Shown here: piece after piece, positions 8,736 through 17,488 of the stretch
How the letters are laid out: each line of letters begins with the position of its first letter
How positions within the stretch are numbered: position 1 is the stretch's first letter
Assembly (NCBI GenBank): GCA_910578805.1
Contig: CAJTRS010000001.1
Coordinates: 25,529-89,528, forward strand
From: an uncultured Muribaculaceae bacterium
GTDB taxonomy: Bacteria; Bacteroidota; Bacteroidia; Bacteroidales; Muribaculaceae
Direction of reading: 5' to 3'
Length of the DNA: 64,000 nucleotides
The notes under the pieces: generated by a model
Told to the model about the DNA's origin: nothing
The model's input: only the letters and a program-made list of their open reading frames with translations
The model's database searches: none
Program-made: the position numbers and the translations under genes

Positions 8736-11381
8736 TTATTTCACGAGGACTTTGATCACTTCGGTACCCTGACGACGCACGTAGATGCCGGGCACGAGAT
8801 TTTCGGCACTTACGCGAAGGCCCTGAAGATTGTAATATTCAACGGGAGCACCGGCATTGTCAGCATCGATACCATCGATACCGGCAAGGCCATCGGGATC
8901 GGGGAGATATTCAACTATGAAACCACCGCAACGACCGTTGGCACCGCAGGTAAGTGTAACCGAGTTTACAAGACTTTCGGCAGGAGCTGTCCATGTCTTG
9001 GTATCATCGGACCATGTGCCCACGGAAGCAGTCATGGTTATCGCGTTATAGTTCGACGCAGAGGCTTCGCCCTGTTCCATCTTTATGGAGTGAAGCTTGT
9101 AGCCGTTCTTAACGAGTGAGAACACATAAGTGTTATTTTTATAGACACGAAGTTCGGGCTCGATAGTAGCTGTACTCCACCAACGCGGAGGAGTGGTACC
9201 TTCGGCCTTGTTAGGTACAAATGTCACCACACCGTTTTCTTCTTCGGTAAATACAACGCCATTCAAGTTATTGGAAGCATCGTCAGTCTGATAATTATTG
9301 GCCTCTATCTGCTTGTCGGCGATAAAGCGGGCATTACCGTCGCGCGTAAAGTCAAAAGAAGCCTTTTCAAGACCTTCTATGTAGAGAGAGTAGGAAGCTG
9401 TGGCCACTTCGCTGTCGAGCATGCCTTCCTTAACGGCAATCGCCTTGACGGTCATGGCCTGAGAGAATGAAATGGGACCGGAGTATTTGTATGACTCGGT
9501 TGTGGGGGTTTCGTTCTCGGTAGTATAGTAGATGGTGGCACCTTCGGTAGCGCATTCTATGGTAATCGTATCACCGGCTTTGAGTTCGCTGCCCGATTCG
9601 GGAGTGAATGTGGGGGTAGCCACGGGTTCCATCTCTTTGCCGCCGTCAAACATCACGGGAGTAATCTGAATCGTGGAGTTGTAGCAGCTTACGAAACCGG
9701 TAACCATGAAGCCTTCGCCTTCGGGCACTGTCACGGCATCATAATAACTGGCATTATAGAATGTGTTATAAAGCACGATCTTATCGCCGGCCTCATCAAC
9801 AGCCTCATAATTATTGGCCTTTTCACCGGCAGTAATGGTTACAGGGCCGAAAGTCACATACTGGTTGAGCATGGTGTTGTCGATATCGGCAACATTGACT
9901 TCGTAGGGATCAACGGGTGAGCCGGCGCTCTTGACACCGACAGCCGAGGGGATAATCTCGGGCAGACCTGCCTGCAACTTGTATGTACCGGTGATTTCGC
10001 TTATCACGTCGCCATTGGTGGCTGCCAGGTCTTTCACTTCCTGAAGTTCGCTCTGGTTGTAGGCAAGAATGAAATTATCGGCTGCGTCCTTTAGATAGAG
10101 GTTGCGTCCATTCTGATATATGGCGGTCAGAGGAGCGTTAATCTTTGTGGCCTGTCCGCTGCCGTTGGCTATGAAAGCGGCAATGCTGTTGACCTCGTTG
10201 AGATAAACAAGCATGGTGGCTACGTCGCTCGAAGTTCCGTCCTTGATACAAACGGCTTTCACGGTGCACTTCTCAGTGATGGCGAAAGGCGCGGTATAGG
10301 CATTGGAAGCGGCGGAAGGATCGGTTCCGTCGAGAGTGTAATAGATGGGGGCATTTTCAGCGGAAGCAATAGTCACCATGTTGCTCCCCCCTACGGTGAT
10401 CACGGGAGCGGTAAGCGCAGGAGCCTCGCCTTTCACGTATGATATTTCTATATAAGGTGTGCGGGCCTGTTTGCCGGGAACGATGGTAAAGGCGGTACTT
10501 GCTTCGCCTGTCCATGTCTTGGTAGAGGTTGAGGCATCGATAGTGCCTGTCGATACTTCTATACTTGTAGGATTCTGGCTTGAACTCGGACAGTTGAACA
10601 CGACCTTGGTCACAGTCACACCCGAAGCGGGAGTGATGGTGAGAACATCGCCCTGATACCAGCGTATCAGACCGCTTGTAACATTTGAAGTGCTGCTATT
10701 AACTTTGGTCCACTTTAGTTCGCACACACCGGTGGCGGTGAATGTCTGGCTGGGAAGATCGGAGCCCGACACTGTAACCTGTGTTGTAGCCTCGCCGGTG
10801 TATGTAGCTCCGTCAGCCACGAACACAACCATGCTGCCGTCACCGGGAGTCGGCTCCGGATCTGGGATAGGATCGGGATCAGGGTCTGTGCCTCCATCAC
10901 CATAATTGACTGTTACAGATTTTACATACAGACGCTTTGTTGCATCAAGCTTGAGCTGTGAAATAGGCTCTGTACCCGAAAATTCAAACGTATAATCCTT
11001 GAAATCATTGCCATCAAGAGCCTGGGCCTCGGCACCGTTCACAGAGATTTCTGACGCATCAGAGCCATACTTGGCGGCGTTGACCACTATTGAGGTCGGA
11101 ACCACCGAATACTTCGAATCCAGTATCAATGTCAGTGAACCGGCTTTACTGCCGCTGCTGAATTTTATACCATAACCGGTTTTGGCCAGATAGCAGTTAT
11201 TGGTGGCGGCAATTCTTGTAAAGAAATCACCCTCCACAATTTCGGACAAAGGCTTTGTGGTCGTGAACGCAGCGGTATTGTCCGCGTCCTTACCATAGTC
11301 CTTGAAGTTGATTGTATAGGATTCGGCAGAGGCCGTCACCGCACAGATCAACGCAAACAAAGAAAGTAAAAGTTTCCTCAT
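8736..11381 (-). CDS. Secreted multi-domain protein with chitobiase C-terminal repeats
   Basis: This is an 881-residue exported protein of unknown specific role. A signal peptide (1-19, cleaved after ASA) is followed by beta-rich modules, a short Pro/Asp-rich linker (repeated PDP/PEP), and another beta module. A chitobiase/hexosaminidase C-terminal-like repeat (PIYYTLDGTDPS) comes next, then an OB-like module (AFIANGSGQATKINAPL) and a second chitobiase-type repeat (TIYYTTENETPTT). The end (NLQGLRV...PGIYVRR...KVLVK) resembles the C-terminal sorting domain common on Bacteroidales secreted proteins. No catalytic domain is visible, so binding or display at the cell surface is the likely role. 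It has its own promoter and terminator. Confidence 0.8.
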   Translation of the reverse strand: MRKLLLSLFALICAVTASAESYTINFKDYGKDADNTAAFTTTKPLSEIVEGDFFTRIAATNNCYLAKTGYGIKFSSGSKAGSLTLILDSKYSVVPTSIVVNAAKYGSDASEISVNGAEAQALDGNDFKDYTFEFSGTEPISQLKLDATKRLYVKSVTVNYGDGGTDPDPDPIPDPEPTPGDGSMVVFVADGATYTGEATTQVTVSGSDLPSQTFTATGVCELKWTKVNSSTSNVTSGLIRWYQGDVLTITPASGVTVTKVVFNCPSSSQNPTSIEVSTGTIDASTSTKTWTGEASTAFTIVPGKQARTPYIEISYVKGEAPALTAPVITVGGSNMVTIASAENAPIYYTLDGTDPSAASNAYTAPFAITEKCTVKAVCIKDGTSSDVATMLVYLNEVNSIAAFIANGSGQATKINAPLTAIYQNGRNLYLKDAADNFILAYNQSELQEVKDLAATNGDVISEITGTYKLQAGLPEIIPSAVGVKSAGSPVDPYEVNVADIDNTMLNQYVTFGPVTITAGEKANNYEAVDEAGDKIVLYNTFYNASYYDAVTVPEGEGFMVTGFVSCYNSTIQITPVMFDGGKEMEPVATPTFTPESGSELKAGDTITIECATEGATIYYTTENETPTTESYKYSGPISFSQAMTVKAIAVKEGMLDSEVATASYSLYIEGLEKASFDFTRDGNARFIADKQIEANNYQTDDASNNLNGVVFTEEENGVVTFVPNKAEGTTPPRWWSTATIEPELRVYKNNTYVFSLVKNGYKLHSIKMEQGEASASNYNAITMTASVGTWSDDTKTWTAPAESLVNSVTLTCGANGRCGGFIVEYLPDPDGLAGIDGIDADNAGAPVEYYNLQGLRVSAENLVPGIYVRRQGTEVIKVLVK

Positions 11382-11420
11382 AAAAATAATAATAATTGGT
11401 TAATGTTTGTCATTATTCCG

Positions 11421-11428
11421 CAAAGTTA
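11421..11428 (-). promoter_or_regulatory. -7 promoter box of the chitobiase-repeat gene
   Basis: TAACTTTG on the minus strand, 39 bases before the ATG. Confidence 0.6.
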
Positions 11429-11474
11429 AGAAATTGCCTACTAATACCCGCAATACCGGACTATGTTTTTTTCA

Positions 11475-12890
11475 TCAGAGCACCGGACTGAGAAGACGCA
11501 CAAGCGATTCCTTGGCTTTCTGCATCATGGGGCGCTTGCGCCACTGCGATGCATAGAGACGGGTGCTGCGCGACAAGTCGGCCATGAACTGACGGCACAG
11601 TTCGGCATTTGTCTCGGCCGAATAAATGAACATCGTGCTCTCGAAATTATGCTCGAAACTGCGGAAATCCACATTGGCCGAACCTATGGAACAAAAATCA
11701 TTGTCAATCATCATGGTCTTGCTGTGGAGCATACCGGCATCGAAAAGATATATCTTTATACCCGCACGCAGACACTCATAAACATAGCTGTAGGAAGCAT
11801 AAGTGAGAATCAGCGAATCACTGCGCCGGGGCATCATCACCCTCACGTCAACCCTCGACAATGCCGCAGCCTGAAGGGCCCGGAGCATGCTTTCTGGAGG
11901 CAGGAAATAAGGTGTCTGTATATACACCCGCTTCTTTGCATTGCCTATGGCCTTGAGCATGAGCATGGCCACATTGCTCCATTCGCTTGTCGGGCCGCAT
12001 GTGAGCAGCTGCATACCAGCCGAGGCTCCTGCGACCGCGGTCTGGGGACCTATCTTTTCCTCTATAAGCGGACGCCCCATGAAGGTCCAGTCCACGGCAA
12101 ACGAATAGTGCAGCGCGGCAACAGCCGGTCCGGTAATGCGCATGTGGGTATCGCGCCAGCAGTCAAACCGGCCGCCGGTTATATAACGGTCGGCGATATT
12201 CATGCCGCCCACATACCCTATCTCTCCGTCTATCACGCATATCTTACGGTGGTTGCGCCAGTTGATGCGGGTGGCAAACCACGGGAAAGCCACTTTGAAA
12301 AACGGATACACTTCCACTCCGGCCTCGCGTAAACGGTCGAAAAACCGCGACTTTACACCAAGACAACCGATATGATCATATATCATCTTTACTCTCACTC
12401 CACGACGAGTGCTCTCTATCAGTGCCTCAGCCACACGTCCGCCGATACAGTCGTCTTCTATTATATAGTATTGCAGATGTATGAAATGGCGTGCGGAAGC
12501 TATGTCGTCAAGCAGAGCCTCGAATTTGTCGGCCGCAGTGTGATAGACTGTAGGATCATTACCCGTATAAAACACCGCCTGCGCCAGCGAACGGCCAAGT
12601 TCTATCTGTTGCCTATGCTCGGCGGGGAATTCTTCGGGCAGCGAAGTTATATCCACAGATGCGCTGTCACGAAGGAGTTTGCGCTTCTGCCGTCGCGAAA
12701 TCATGCGTTTGTTCTTTATGCTGCGGCCAAAAAACAGATACAACACTATCCCTCCTACCGGAAACATCAATAACACCGTAATCCACGCAAGTGATTTCAC
12801 CGGATTGCGGTTTTCCGACAGCACCACCCCTATTATACTCACTATAGTGATGGTATATACAGCAACCAATGTCCAATAGACCCAGGTCAT
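11475..12890 (-). CDS. cls: Cardiolipin synthase (phospholipase D family)
   Basis: This membrane enzyme condenses phosphatidylglycerol to cardiolipin. The 471-residue protein has two N-terminal transmembrane helices (about 5-24 and 34-54), then two phospholipase-D HKD motifs: His214/Lys216/Asp221 (HRKICVID) and His389/Lys391/Asp396 (HSKTMMID), each followed by the expected G-G-M-N or G-S-A-N segment. Both sites look intact. It starts 30 bases after nfnB and is most likely the third gene of the nfnA-nfnB-cls transcript. Confidence 0.93.
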   Translation of the reverse strand: MTWVYWTLVAVYTITIVSIIGVVLSENRNPVKSLAWITVLLMFPVGGIVLYLFFGRSIKNKRMISRRQKRKLLRDSASVDITSLPEEFPAEHRQQIELGRSLAQAVFYTGNDPTVYHTAADKFEALLDDIASARHFIHLQYYIIEDDCIGGRVAEALIESTRRGVRVKMIYDHIGCLGVKSRFFDRLREAGVEVYPFFKVAFPWFATRINWRNHRKICVIDGEIGYVGGMNIADRYITGGRFDCWRDTHMRITGPAVAALHYSFAVDWTFMGRPLIEEKIGPQTAVAGASAGMQLLTCGPTSEWSNVAMLMLKAIGNAKKRVYIQTPYFLPPESMLRALQAAALSRVDVRVMMPRRSDSLILTYASYSYVYECLRAGIKIYLFDAGMLHSKTMMIDNDFCSIGSANVDFRSFEHNFESTMFIYSAETNAELCRQFMADLSRSTRLYASQWRKRPMMQKAKESLVRLLSPVL

Positions 12891-12920
12891 ATCGTGAGAG
12901 AGTTTTCGATTTGTACAGTA

Positions 12921-14396
12921 TCAGCAACCTGAGAGTGCGGCATGTAGAGCCTCGGCAGCCCTGCGTCCGTCGCCCATAGCCAGAATTACGGTGGCTCCGC
13001 CGCGCACTATGTCACCGCCGGCATATATTGTAGGTATCGATGACTGCATGGTGGCATCATTGACCACGATAGTACCGCGGCGCGACACATCGAGCCCATC
13101 TATCGACGCTGGTATGAGCGGATTGGGCGACACCCCCACACTCACAATCACCATATCCACAGGAATCTCCTCTATGGCTCCATCAACAGGCACCGGCGAA
13201 CGGCGACCCGACTCGTCAGGCTCTCCGAGCTGCATGCGCTGCAACTTCATCGAACGCACATGGCCTGAGTCATCGGCTATGTATTCCACAGGGTTATGGA
13301 GAGTAAGAAACTCCACGCCCTCTTCACGAGCGTGCTTGACCTCCTCCACACGTGCCGGCATCTCCTCCTCGCCGCGACGGTAAACTACCATAGCGCGCTC
13401 GGCACCCATACGGCGGGCCGTACGCACGGCGTCCATGGCCGTGTTACCGCCACCGATCACAGCTACATGCTTTCCTCGTGCCACAGGAGTGTCATAACCT
13501 TCAGTACCGGCACCCATAAGATTAACGCGGGTGAGATATTCGTTGCACGACATCACTCCTATGTAATTCTCTCCGGGAATGCCCATAAACCTCGGAAGCC
13601 CGGCGCCGGAGGCCACAAACAGAGCCTTATATCCGTCGGACAACAGATCATCATAACTTATGGTCTTGCCCACAATGCAATCTTTGACAAACTCCACGCC
13701 TGAAGCCTTGAGTGACTCGATCTCCCGGTCCACAATACTATTGGGCAGGCGGAACTGCGGAATACCGTATTTGAGCACACCTCCTATCTCATGGAGAGCC
13801 TCGAACACCGTGACCCGGTAGCCGCGGCGAGCCATATCGCCGGCAAATGACAGTCCGGCCGGACCGCTGCCTGCCACCGCTATCCTGGCTCCGTGAGGCT
13901 GTTGACCGGCGCTCGTGTCAGACGGTACGTTACCGGCATTATCGGCGGCGAAGCGTTCAAGATAGCCTATGGCCACAGGCTGTTTCTTCATTTTGTTATA
14001 TATGCAACGGCTCTCACACTGTTTTTCCTGCGGACACACGCGTCCGCACACGGCTGGCAGAGCACTTGTAAGGCGTATGACCTCAAGAGCCTCTCCGACA
14101 CACCCCCGCTCTATGTTCTTAATGAATCCGGGTATATCTATCCCCACCGGACAACCGGTGACACACTGCGGATCAGGGCAGTCCAGACAGCGGGTAGCTT
14201 CCACTGCAGCCTGTGCGGGAGTAAGCCCGCGGTTGACCTCGTCATTGCATGTAACACGATAGGTCGGATCGAGTTCCGGCATCTTGACCCTTGGAGTAGA
14301 TGTGCGCTCCTTGGCACTGCGGCTACCGCGCAGATCTTCACGCCACGGCGCCATACGGGAATTTTCAGACAAATCTTTCATCGCTGTATCATTCAT
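12921..14396 (-). CDS. nfnB: NfnB/GltD-like NADPH oxidoreductase, large subunit
   Basis: This 491-residue flavoprotein is of the type usually labelled glutamate synthase small subunit. An N-terminal bis-[4Fe-4S] domain has Cys70, 73, 78, 82 and Cys117, 121, 127, 131. FAD- and NADPH-binding Rossmann folds follow (AGSGPAGLSFA near 175; VIGGGNTAMDAVRTARRMGA further on). No large glutamate synthase gene is adjacent. The partner 10 bases upstream is an NfnA/PyrK-like protein, so the pair is better read as an NADH-dependent ferredoxin:NADP oxidoreductase (Nfn) or sulfide dehydrogenase (SudAB). A second ATG at 14381 is possible. The function is inferred from the pairing. Confidence 0.8.
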   Translation of the reverse strand: MNDTAMKDLSENSRMAPWREDLRGSRSAKERTSTPRVKMPELDPTYRVTCNDEVNRGLTPAQAAVEATRCLDCPDPQCVTGCPVGIDIPGFIKNIERGCVGEALEVIRLTSALPAVCGRVCPQEKQCESRCIYNKMKKQPVAIGYLERFAADNAGNVPSDTSAGQQPHGARIAVAGSGPAGLSFAGDMARRGYRVTVFEALHEIGGVLKYGIPQFRLPNSIVDREIESLKASGVEFVKDCIVGKTISYDDLLSDGYKALFVASGAGLPRFMGIPGENYIGVMSCNEYLTRVNLMGAGTEGYDTPVARGKHVAVIGGGNTAMDAVRTARRMGAERAMVVYRRGEEEMPARVEEVKHAREEGVEFLTLHNPVEYIADDSGHVRSMKLQRMQLGEPDESGRRSPVPVDGAIEEIPVDMVIVSVGVSPNPLIPASIDGLDVSRRGTIVVNDATMQSSIPTIYAGGDIVRGGATVILAMGDGRRAAEALHAALSGC

Positions 14397-14406
14397 CGGT
14401 CATAAA

Positions 14407-15189
14407 TCAGTTATATGAGCGCAATCTCATCATCATCTCATCGAAGTCCACCTGATGGGCATCGAATTCAGGGCCGTCTATGCACACAAACCTGGTCTTG
14501 CCCCCCACCGTCACACGGCAGGCACCGCACATGCCGGTACCATCGACCATTATGGTGTTGAGCGAACACATCGTAGGCACACCGTAACGCCTGGTAAGCT
14601 GAGACACAAACTTCATCATCACTGCAGGCCCTATTGTGACCACCATGTCCACGGTCTCGCGGTTTATCACCTCTTCCACACCATGTGTCACCAGACCTTT
14701 ACGGCCATAGGAACCGTCATCGGTCATGATGATGACCTCATCGCTGTATGGACGCACCTGCTCTTCAAGAATTATGAGATCCCGTGTACGCGCCGCCAAC
14801 ACCGTAACCACCCTGTTGCCGGCATCTTTCATGGCCTTGACTATGGGCAGCAACGGTGCCACGCCGACACCTCCGCCACAACACACCACCGTGCCCACAC
14901 GCTCTATGTGTGTGGCGCGGCCAAGCGGACCCACCACATCGGCAAACGCATCGCCCGGCTCCATGGCACATATCTTGGCTGTGGAAACACCCACATTCTG
15001 TATCACAAGCGTTATGGTGCCGCGCACGGTGTCGGCATCGGCTATGGTCAATGGTATGCGCTCACACCCTTCGTCGGCCCGGACTATAACAAAATGTCCT
15101 GCACGGCGACTCCGGGCTATCATCGGAGCTTCAACAATCATCTTGACCACCCTGTCGGAAAAATATTCCTTCTCTACTATTCTGTTCAT
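14407..15189 (-). CDS. nfnA: NfnA/SudB-like FAD/NAD-binding small subunit
   Basis: This 260-residue ferredoxin-NADP-reductase-like protein belongs to the dihydroorotate dehydrogenase electron-transfer (PyrK) family. The FAD segment (RIPLTIAD near 44-51), the nucleotide-binding CCGGGVGVAPLLP (103-115) and a C-terminal [2Fe-2S] site can be seen. The cluster ligands read Asp216-x4-Cys221-x2-Cys224-x11-Cys236. The Asp stands where PyrK has a Cys, which is the ligand set known for NfnA, the NADH-side subunit of the electron-bifurcating Nfn complex. A GTG at 15192 precedes the ATG at 15189, and I prefer the ATG. It heads the nfnA-nfnB-cls operon. Confidence 0.82.
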   Translation of the reverse strand: MNRIVEKEYFSDRVVKMIVEAPMIARSRRAGHFVIVRADEGCERIPLTIADADTVRGTITLVIQNVGVSTAKICAMEPGDAFADVVGPLGRATHIERVGTVVCCGGGVGVAPLLPIVKAMKDAGNRVVTVLAARTRDLIILEEQVRPYSDEVIIMTDDGSYGRKGLVTHGVEEVINRETVDMVVTIGPAVMMKFVSQLTRRYGVPTMCSLNTIMVDGTGMCGACRVTVGGKTRFVCIDGPEFDAHQVDFDEMMMRLRSYN

Positions 15190-15209
15190 CACAATACTTG
15201 ACTTTCAGG

Positions 15210-15217
15210 CAAAGTTA
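15210..15217 (-). promoter_or_regulatory. -7 promoter box of nfnA-nfnB-cls
   Basis: TAACTTTG on the minus strand leaves a leader of only about 15 nt. A second candidate, TAATTTTG, is at 15231-15238 and would give a longer leader. Confidence 0.5.
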
Positions 15218-15259
15218 CACTATTTTGCCGCAAAATTAAATATGTTGGACAAAAATCGT

Positions 15260-15267
15260 TAACTTTG
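15260..15267 (+). promoter_or_regulatory. -7 promoter box of the C1 peptidase gene
   Basis: TAACTTTG on the plus strand, 40 bases before the ATG and divergent from the nfn promoter. Confidence 0.6.
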
Positions 15268-15307
15268 CATAAACTAATCATTAATATTCACCCTAATCAA
15301 ATCTGAT

Positions 15308-16510
15308 ATGAAGAAGATATTATGCGGCATAATGGCTGCGTCGGCGTCCCTGACAGCATTTGCCGACAATGGTTCCGCTGCCGGAGACAGCACCGGATTC
15401 GTATTCACCGATGTGAAATTGGTCAAAACCACACCTGTGAAGGATCAGAACAAGTCCGGAACATGCTGGTGCTTTGCCGGACTGTCCTTTTATGAAGACG
15501 AGATTCTGCGCAAGACAGGAAAGGAAACGGATCTTTCTGAAATGTTTGTTGTACGCCATTGCTATGACGACAAGGCCGACAAATATGTACGCATGTACGG
15601 TGCGTTAAACTTTGCCCAGGGCGGAAGCGTCCTTGACGTTCCATATGTGTGGGAAACTTACGGCATAGTACCCGAAGAGGCGTACCGAGGCCTCAATTAC
15701 GGAGAGGACAAGCATTCACACTACGAGATGGCCGATGTGCTCACTTCATACGTGCAGTCAATAGTAAAAAAGCCCGGCAAACGCATATCCACCGCATGGC
15801 GCAAGGGCTTCAACGGTGTGCTTGACGCTTACCTCGGAGAACTTCCGGAGACATTCACCTATGAGGGCAAGACATACACCCCGCAGACATTCGCCGCATC
15901 GCTCCCGATCGATGTCAACGACTATGTGGCCGTGACCTCTTTCACGCATCACCCGTTTTACCGCCCGTTCATGCTTGAGGTATCGGACAACTGGCTCGCA
16001 GGACAGTACTATAATGTGCCGCTCGACGAGATGAAACAGATTGTGGATAACGCCATTGACAACGGATACTCCGTGAACTGGGCCGCCGATGTGAGCGAAG
16101 ACGGATTCAAATGGAAAGATGGATATGCCCACATGCCCAAAGGCAAGAACGAAGCCGACATGGACGGAACTGAACTCGCACGGTGGGTCAAACTGTCGGA
16201 CAAAGACCGCGAGAAGGAAAAATTCAAGGCCAAAGGTCCTGTGGAGGAGATAGAAGTCACTCCTGAAGTGCGACAGGAGATGTTTGACCGCCAGGAAACC
16301 ACCGATGACCATGGCATGGTAATAATCGGAAAAGCCGTCGATCAGAACGGCAACAGATACTACAAGGTGAAAAACTCATGGGACACCAACCAGATTTACG
16401 ACGGCTACTTCTACGTGTCGGAACCTTATTTCTTAGCAAAGACAATGGATATTTACGTCAACAAAGAAGTTGTGCCCAAAAATATCCTCAAGAAACTTGA
16501 TCTGAAATAA
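15308..16510 (+). CDS. Secreted C1-family cysteine peptidase (bleomycin hydrolase/PepC-like)
   Basis: This 400-residue papain-fold peptidase of the PepC/bleomycin hydrolase branch is probably an aminopeptidase. A signal peptide (about 1-19, ending TAFA) implies periplasmic location, unlike the cytosolic PepC of Firmicutes. The catalytic residues are Cys53 (KSGTCWCFAG), His335 (TDDHGMV) and Asn356 (VKNSWDT), and the oxyanion Gln is in KDQNKSG. The protein lacks the C-terminal extension that blocks the active site in full-length hexameric bleomycin hydrolases or has altered it, ending in a Lys-rich segment. It is transcribed alone with a terminator 30 bases past the stop. Confidence 0.9.
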   Translation: MKKILCGIMAASASLTAFADNGSAAGDSTGFVFTDVKLVKTTPVKDQNKSGTCWCFAGLSFYEDEILRKTGKETDLSEMFVVRHCYDDKADKYVRMYGALNFAQGGSVLDVPYVWETYGIVPEEAYRGLNYGEDKHSHYEMADVLTSYVQSIVKKPGKRISTAWRKGFNGVLDAYLGELPETFTYEGKTYTPQTFAASLPIDVNDYVAVTSFTHHPFYRPFMLEVSDNWLAGQYYNVPLDEMKQIVDNAIDNGYSVNWAADVSEDGFKWKDGYAHMPKGKNEADMDGTELARWVKLSDKDREKEKFKAKGPVEEIEVTPEVRQEMFDRQETTDDHGMVIIGKAVDQNGNRYYKVKNSWDTNQIYDGYFYVSEPYFLAKTMDIYVNKEVVPKNILKKLDLK

Positions 16511-16537
16511 ACTCCAAGTACATACTTTATAGACAAC

Positions 16538-16576
16538 GGACATCGGACGGCAACAAATCGTCGGGTGTCCGTTTTT
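16538..16576 (+). terminator. Terminator of the C1 peptidase gene
   Basis: Arms CGGACATCGGACG and CGTCGGGTGTCCG pair with mismatches, followed by five Ts. It also lies at the 3' end of the opposing lipoprotein gene. Confidence 0.8.
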
Positions 16577-16577
16577 A

Positions 16578-17441
16578 TCAGCGGGTCGGAGCGAGATTGG
16601 GACTCAGATAAGCCTGCACACTATAGGTAATACCGGCTACGGCCAGGCGCATGTCTATAGTGAGATCATCGAGCATATCGGCTGTGGCTTCAAGCGACAA
16701 TAAAGTCACACCATCACCTCCACGGCCTGCAGTGACCCGGGTGGAACTTCCGCTGTCAAGACCGTAACCGCGCGGAGTGAGCGTAAGGTTTAGTCCGGTA
16801 ACGGTTATCGTTCGGCCATATACGGGCAAACCAGTTATCGTCATATCGGCCGAACAGCGCTCTCCGGCTTTTAAGGTTACGGCATAATCGGTGTCGTATG
16901 ATACGGTTTTCCGCCCGGAATCCGTTTCCATAACAATCGTAGTGCCGCGGCACAGAATTTTTTCGGGAAACGCAGTGACAGTATAATGGTCGTCTATGAT
17001 GTAACGTATATAGAATCCGGCACTCTCCGAAGGGTCAAATTCATTGGCCTGCGAATACACCATAACAAAATCGGAAAAACGGTGACCGGTACCGAAATCA
17101 TTGTCGGGCACAAGCTCTTCACGCTCTATGACCCGCTGCATGGTGTGTGACGACGGACCGAAATGCCAGTCAAGCTCGCTGAACGTAAACGACATCGGCT
17201 CATCTTCGGTCTCGAGACGCAGATTTGATATAGTGACCGTGGCTTTTTTGTTCTCGTCGTCAAAAACAGCGTAATATTCCACTCCGTCACATATGGCCGA
17301 ACCACCGCGCGAAGACCCGGAAATGAGATTGAACGACTTTCCGCTGTCGGCAAACGTCACCTTTTCAAGCGGGTCAGTGCTTCCGCAAGCTACGGTTGCC
17401 AGAGCCATCAAAAACAATATGCCGTGGTTAATGAGTTTCAT
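16578..17441 (-). CDS. Hypothetical lipoprotein partner of a TonB-dependent receptor
   Basis: I do not recognise a family. The 287-residue protein has a lipoprotein signal with the lipidated cysteine at residue 19 (ALATVAC), then an all-beta sequence with alternating Thr/Val/Tyr strands and several Gly-Ser turns. A central E-E-L-V-P-D-N-D-F-G-T-G-H segment is the only distinctive stretch. It starts 47 bases after the upstream TonB-dependent receptor gene on the same strand and so is probably co-transcribed. By position it could be a surface or periplasmic accessory lipoprotein for that receptor, but it has no SusD-like sequence. Confidence 0.7.
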   Translation of the reverse strand: MKLINHGILFLMALATVACGSTDPLEKVTFADSGKSFNLISGSSRGGSAICDGVEYYAVFDDENKKATVTISNLRLETEDEPMSFTFSELDWHFGPSSHTMQRVIEREELVPDNDFGTGHRFSDFVMVYSQANEFDPSESAGFYIRYIIDDHYTVTAFPEKILCRGTTIVMETDSGRKTVSYDTDYAVTLKAGERCSADMTITGLPVYGRTITVTGLNLTLTPRGYGLDSGSSTRVTAGRGGDGVTLLSLEATADMLDDLTIDMRLAVAGITYSVQAYLSPNLAPTR

Positions 17442-17488
17442 ACTCTTTTAACCCGCAGCACATTCGTTTGGTTCGCTTCGGCAAAGGG

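Noticed and set aside
12921..14396. Glutamate synthase small subunit (GltD) as the true function
   Set aside because: No large subunit gene is nearby, and the partner upstream is an NfnA/SudB-like protein. The label may be kept by automated pipelines.
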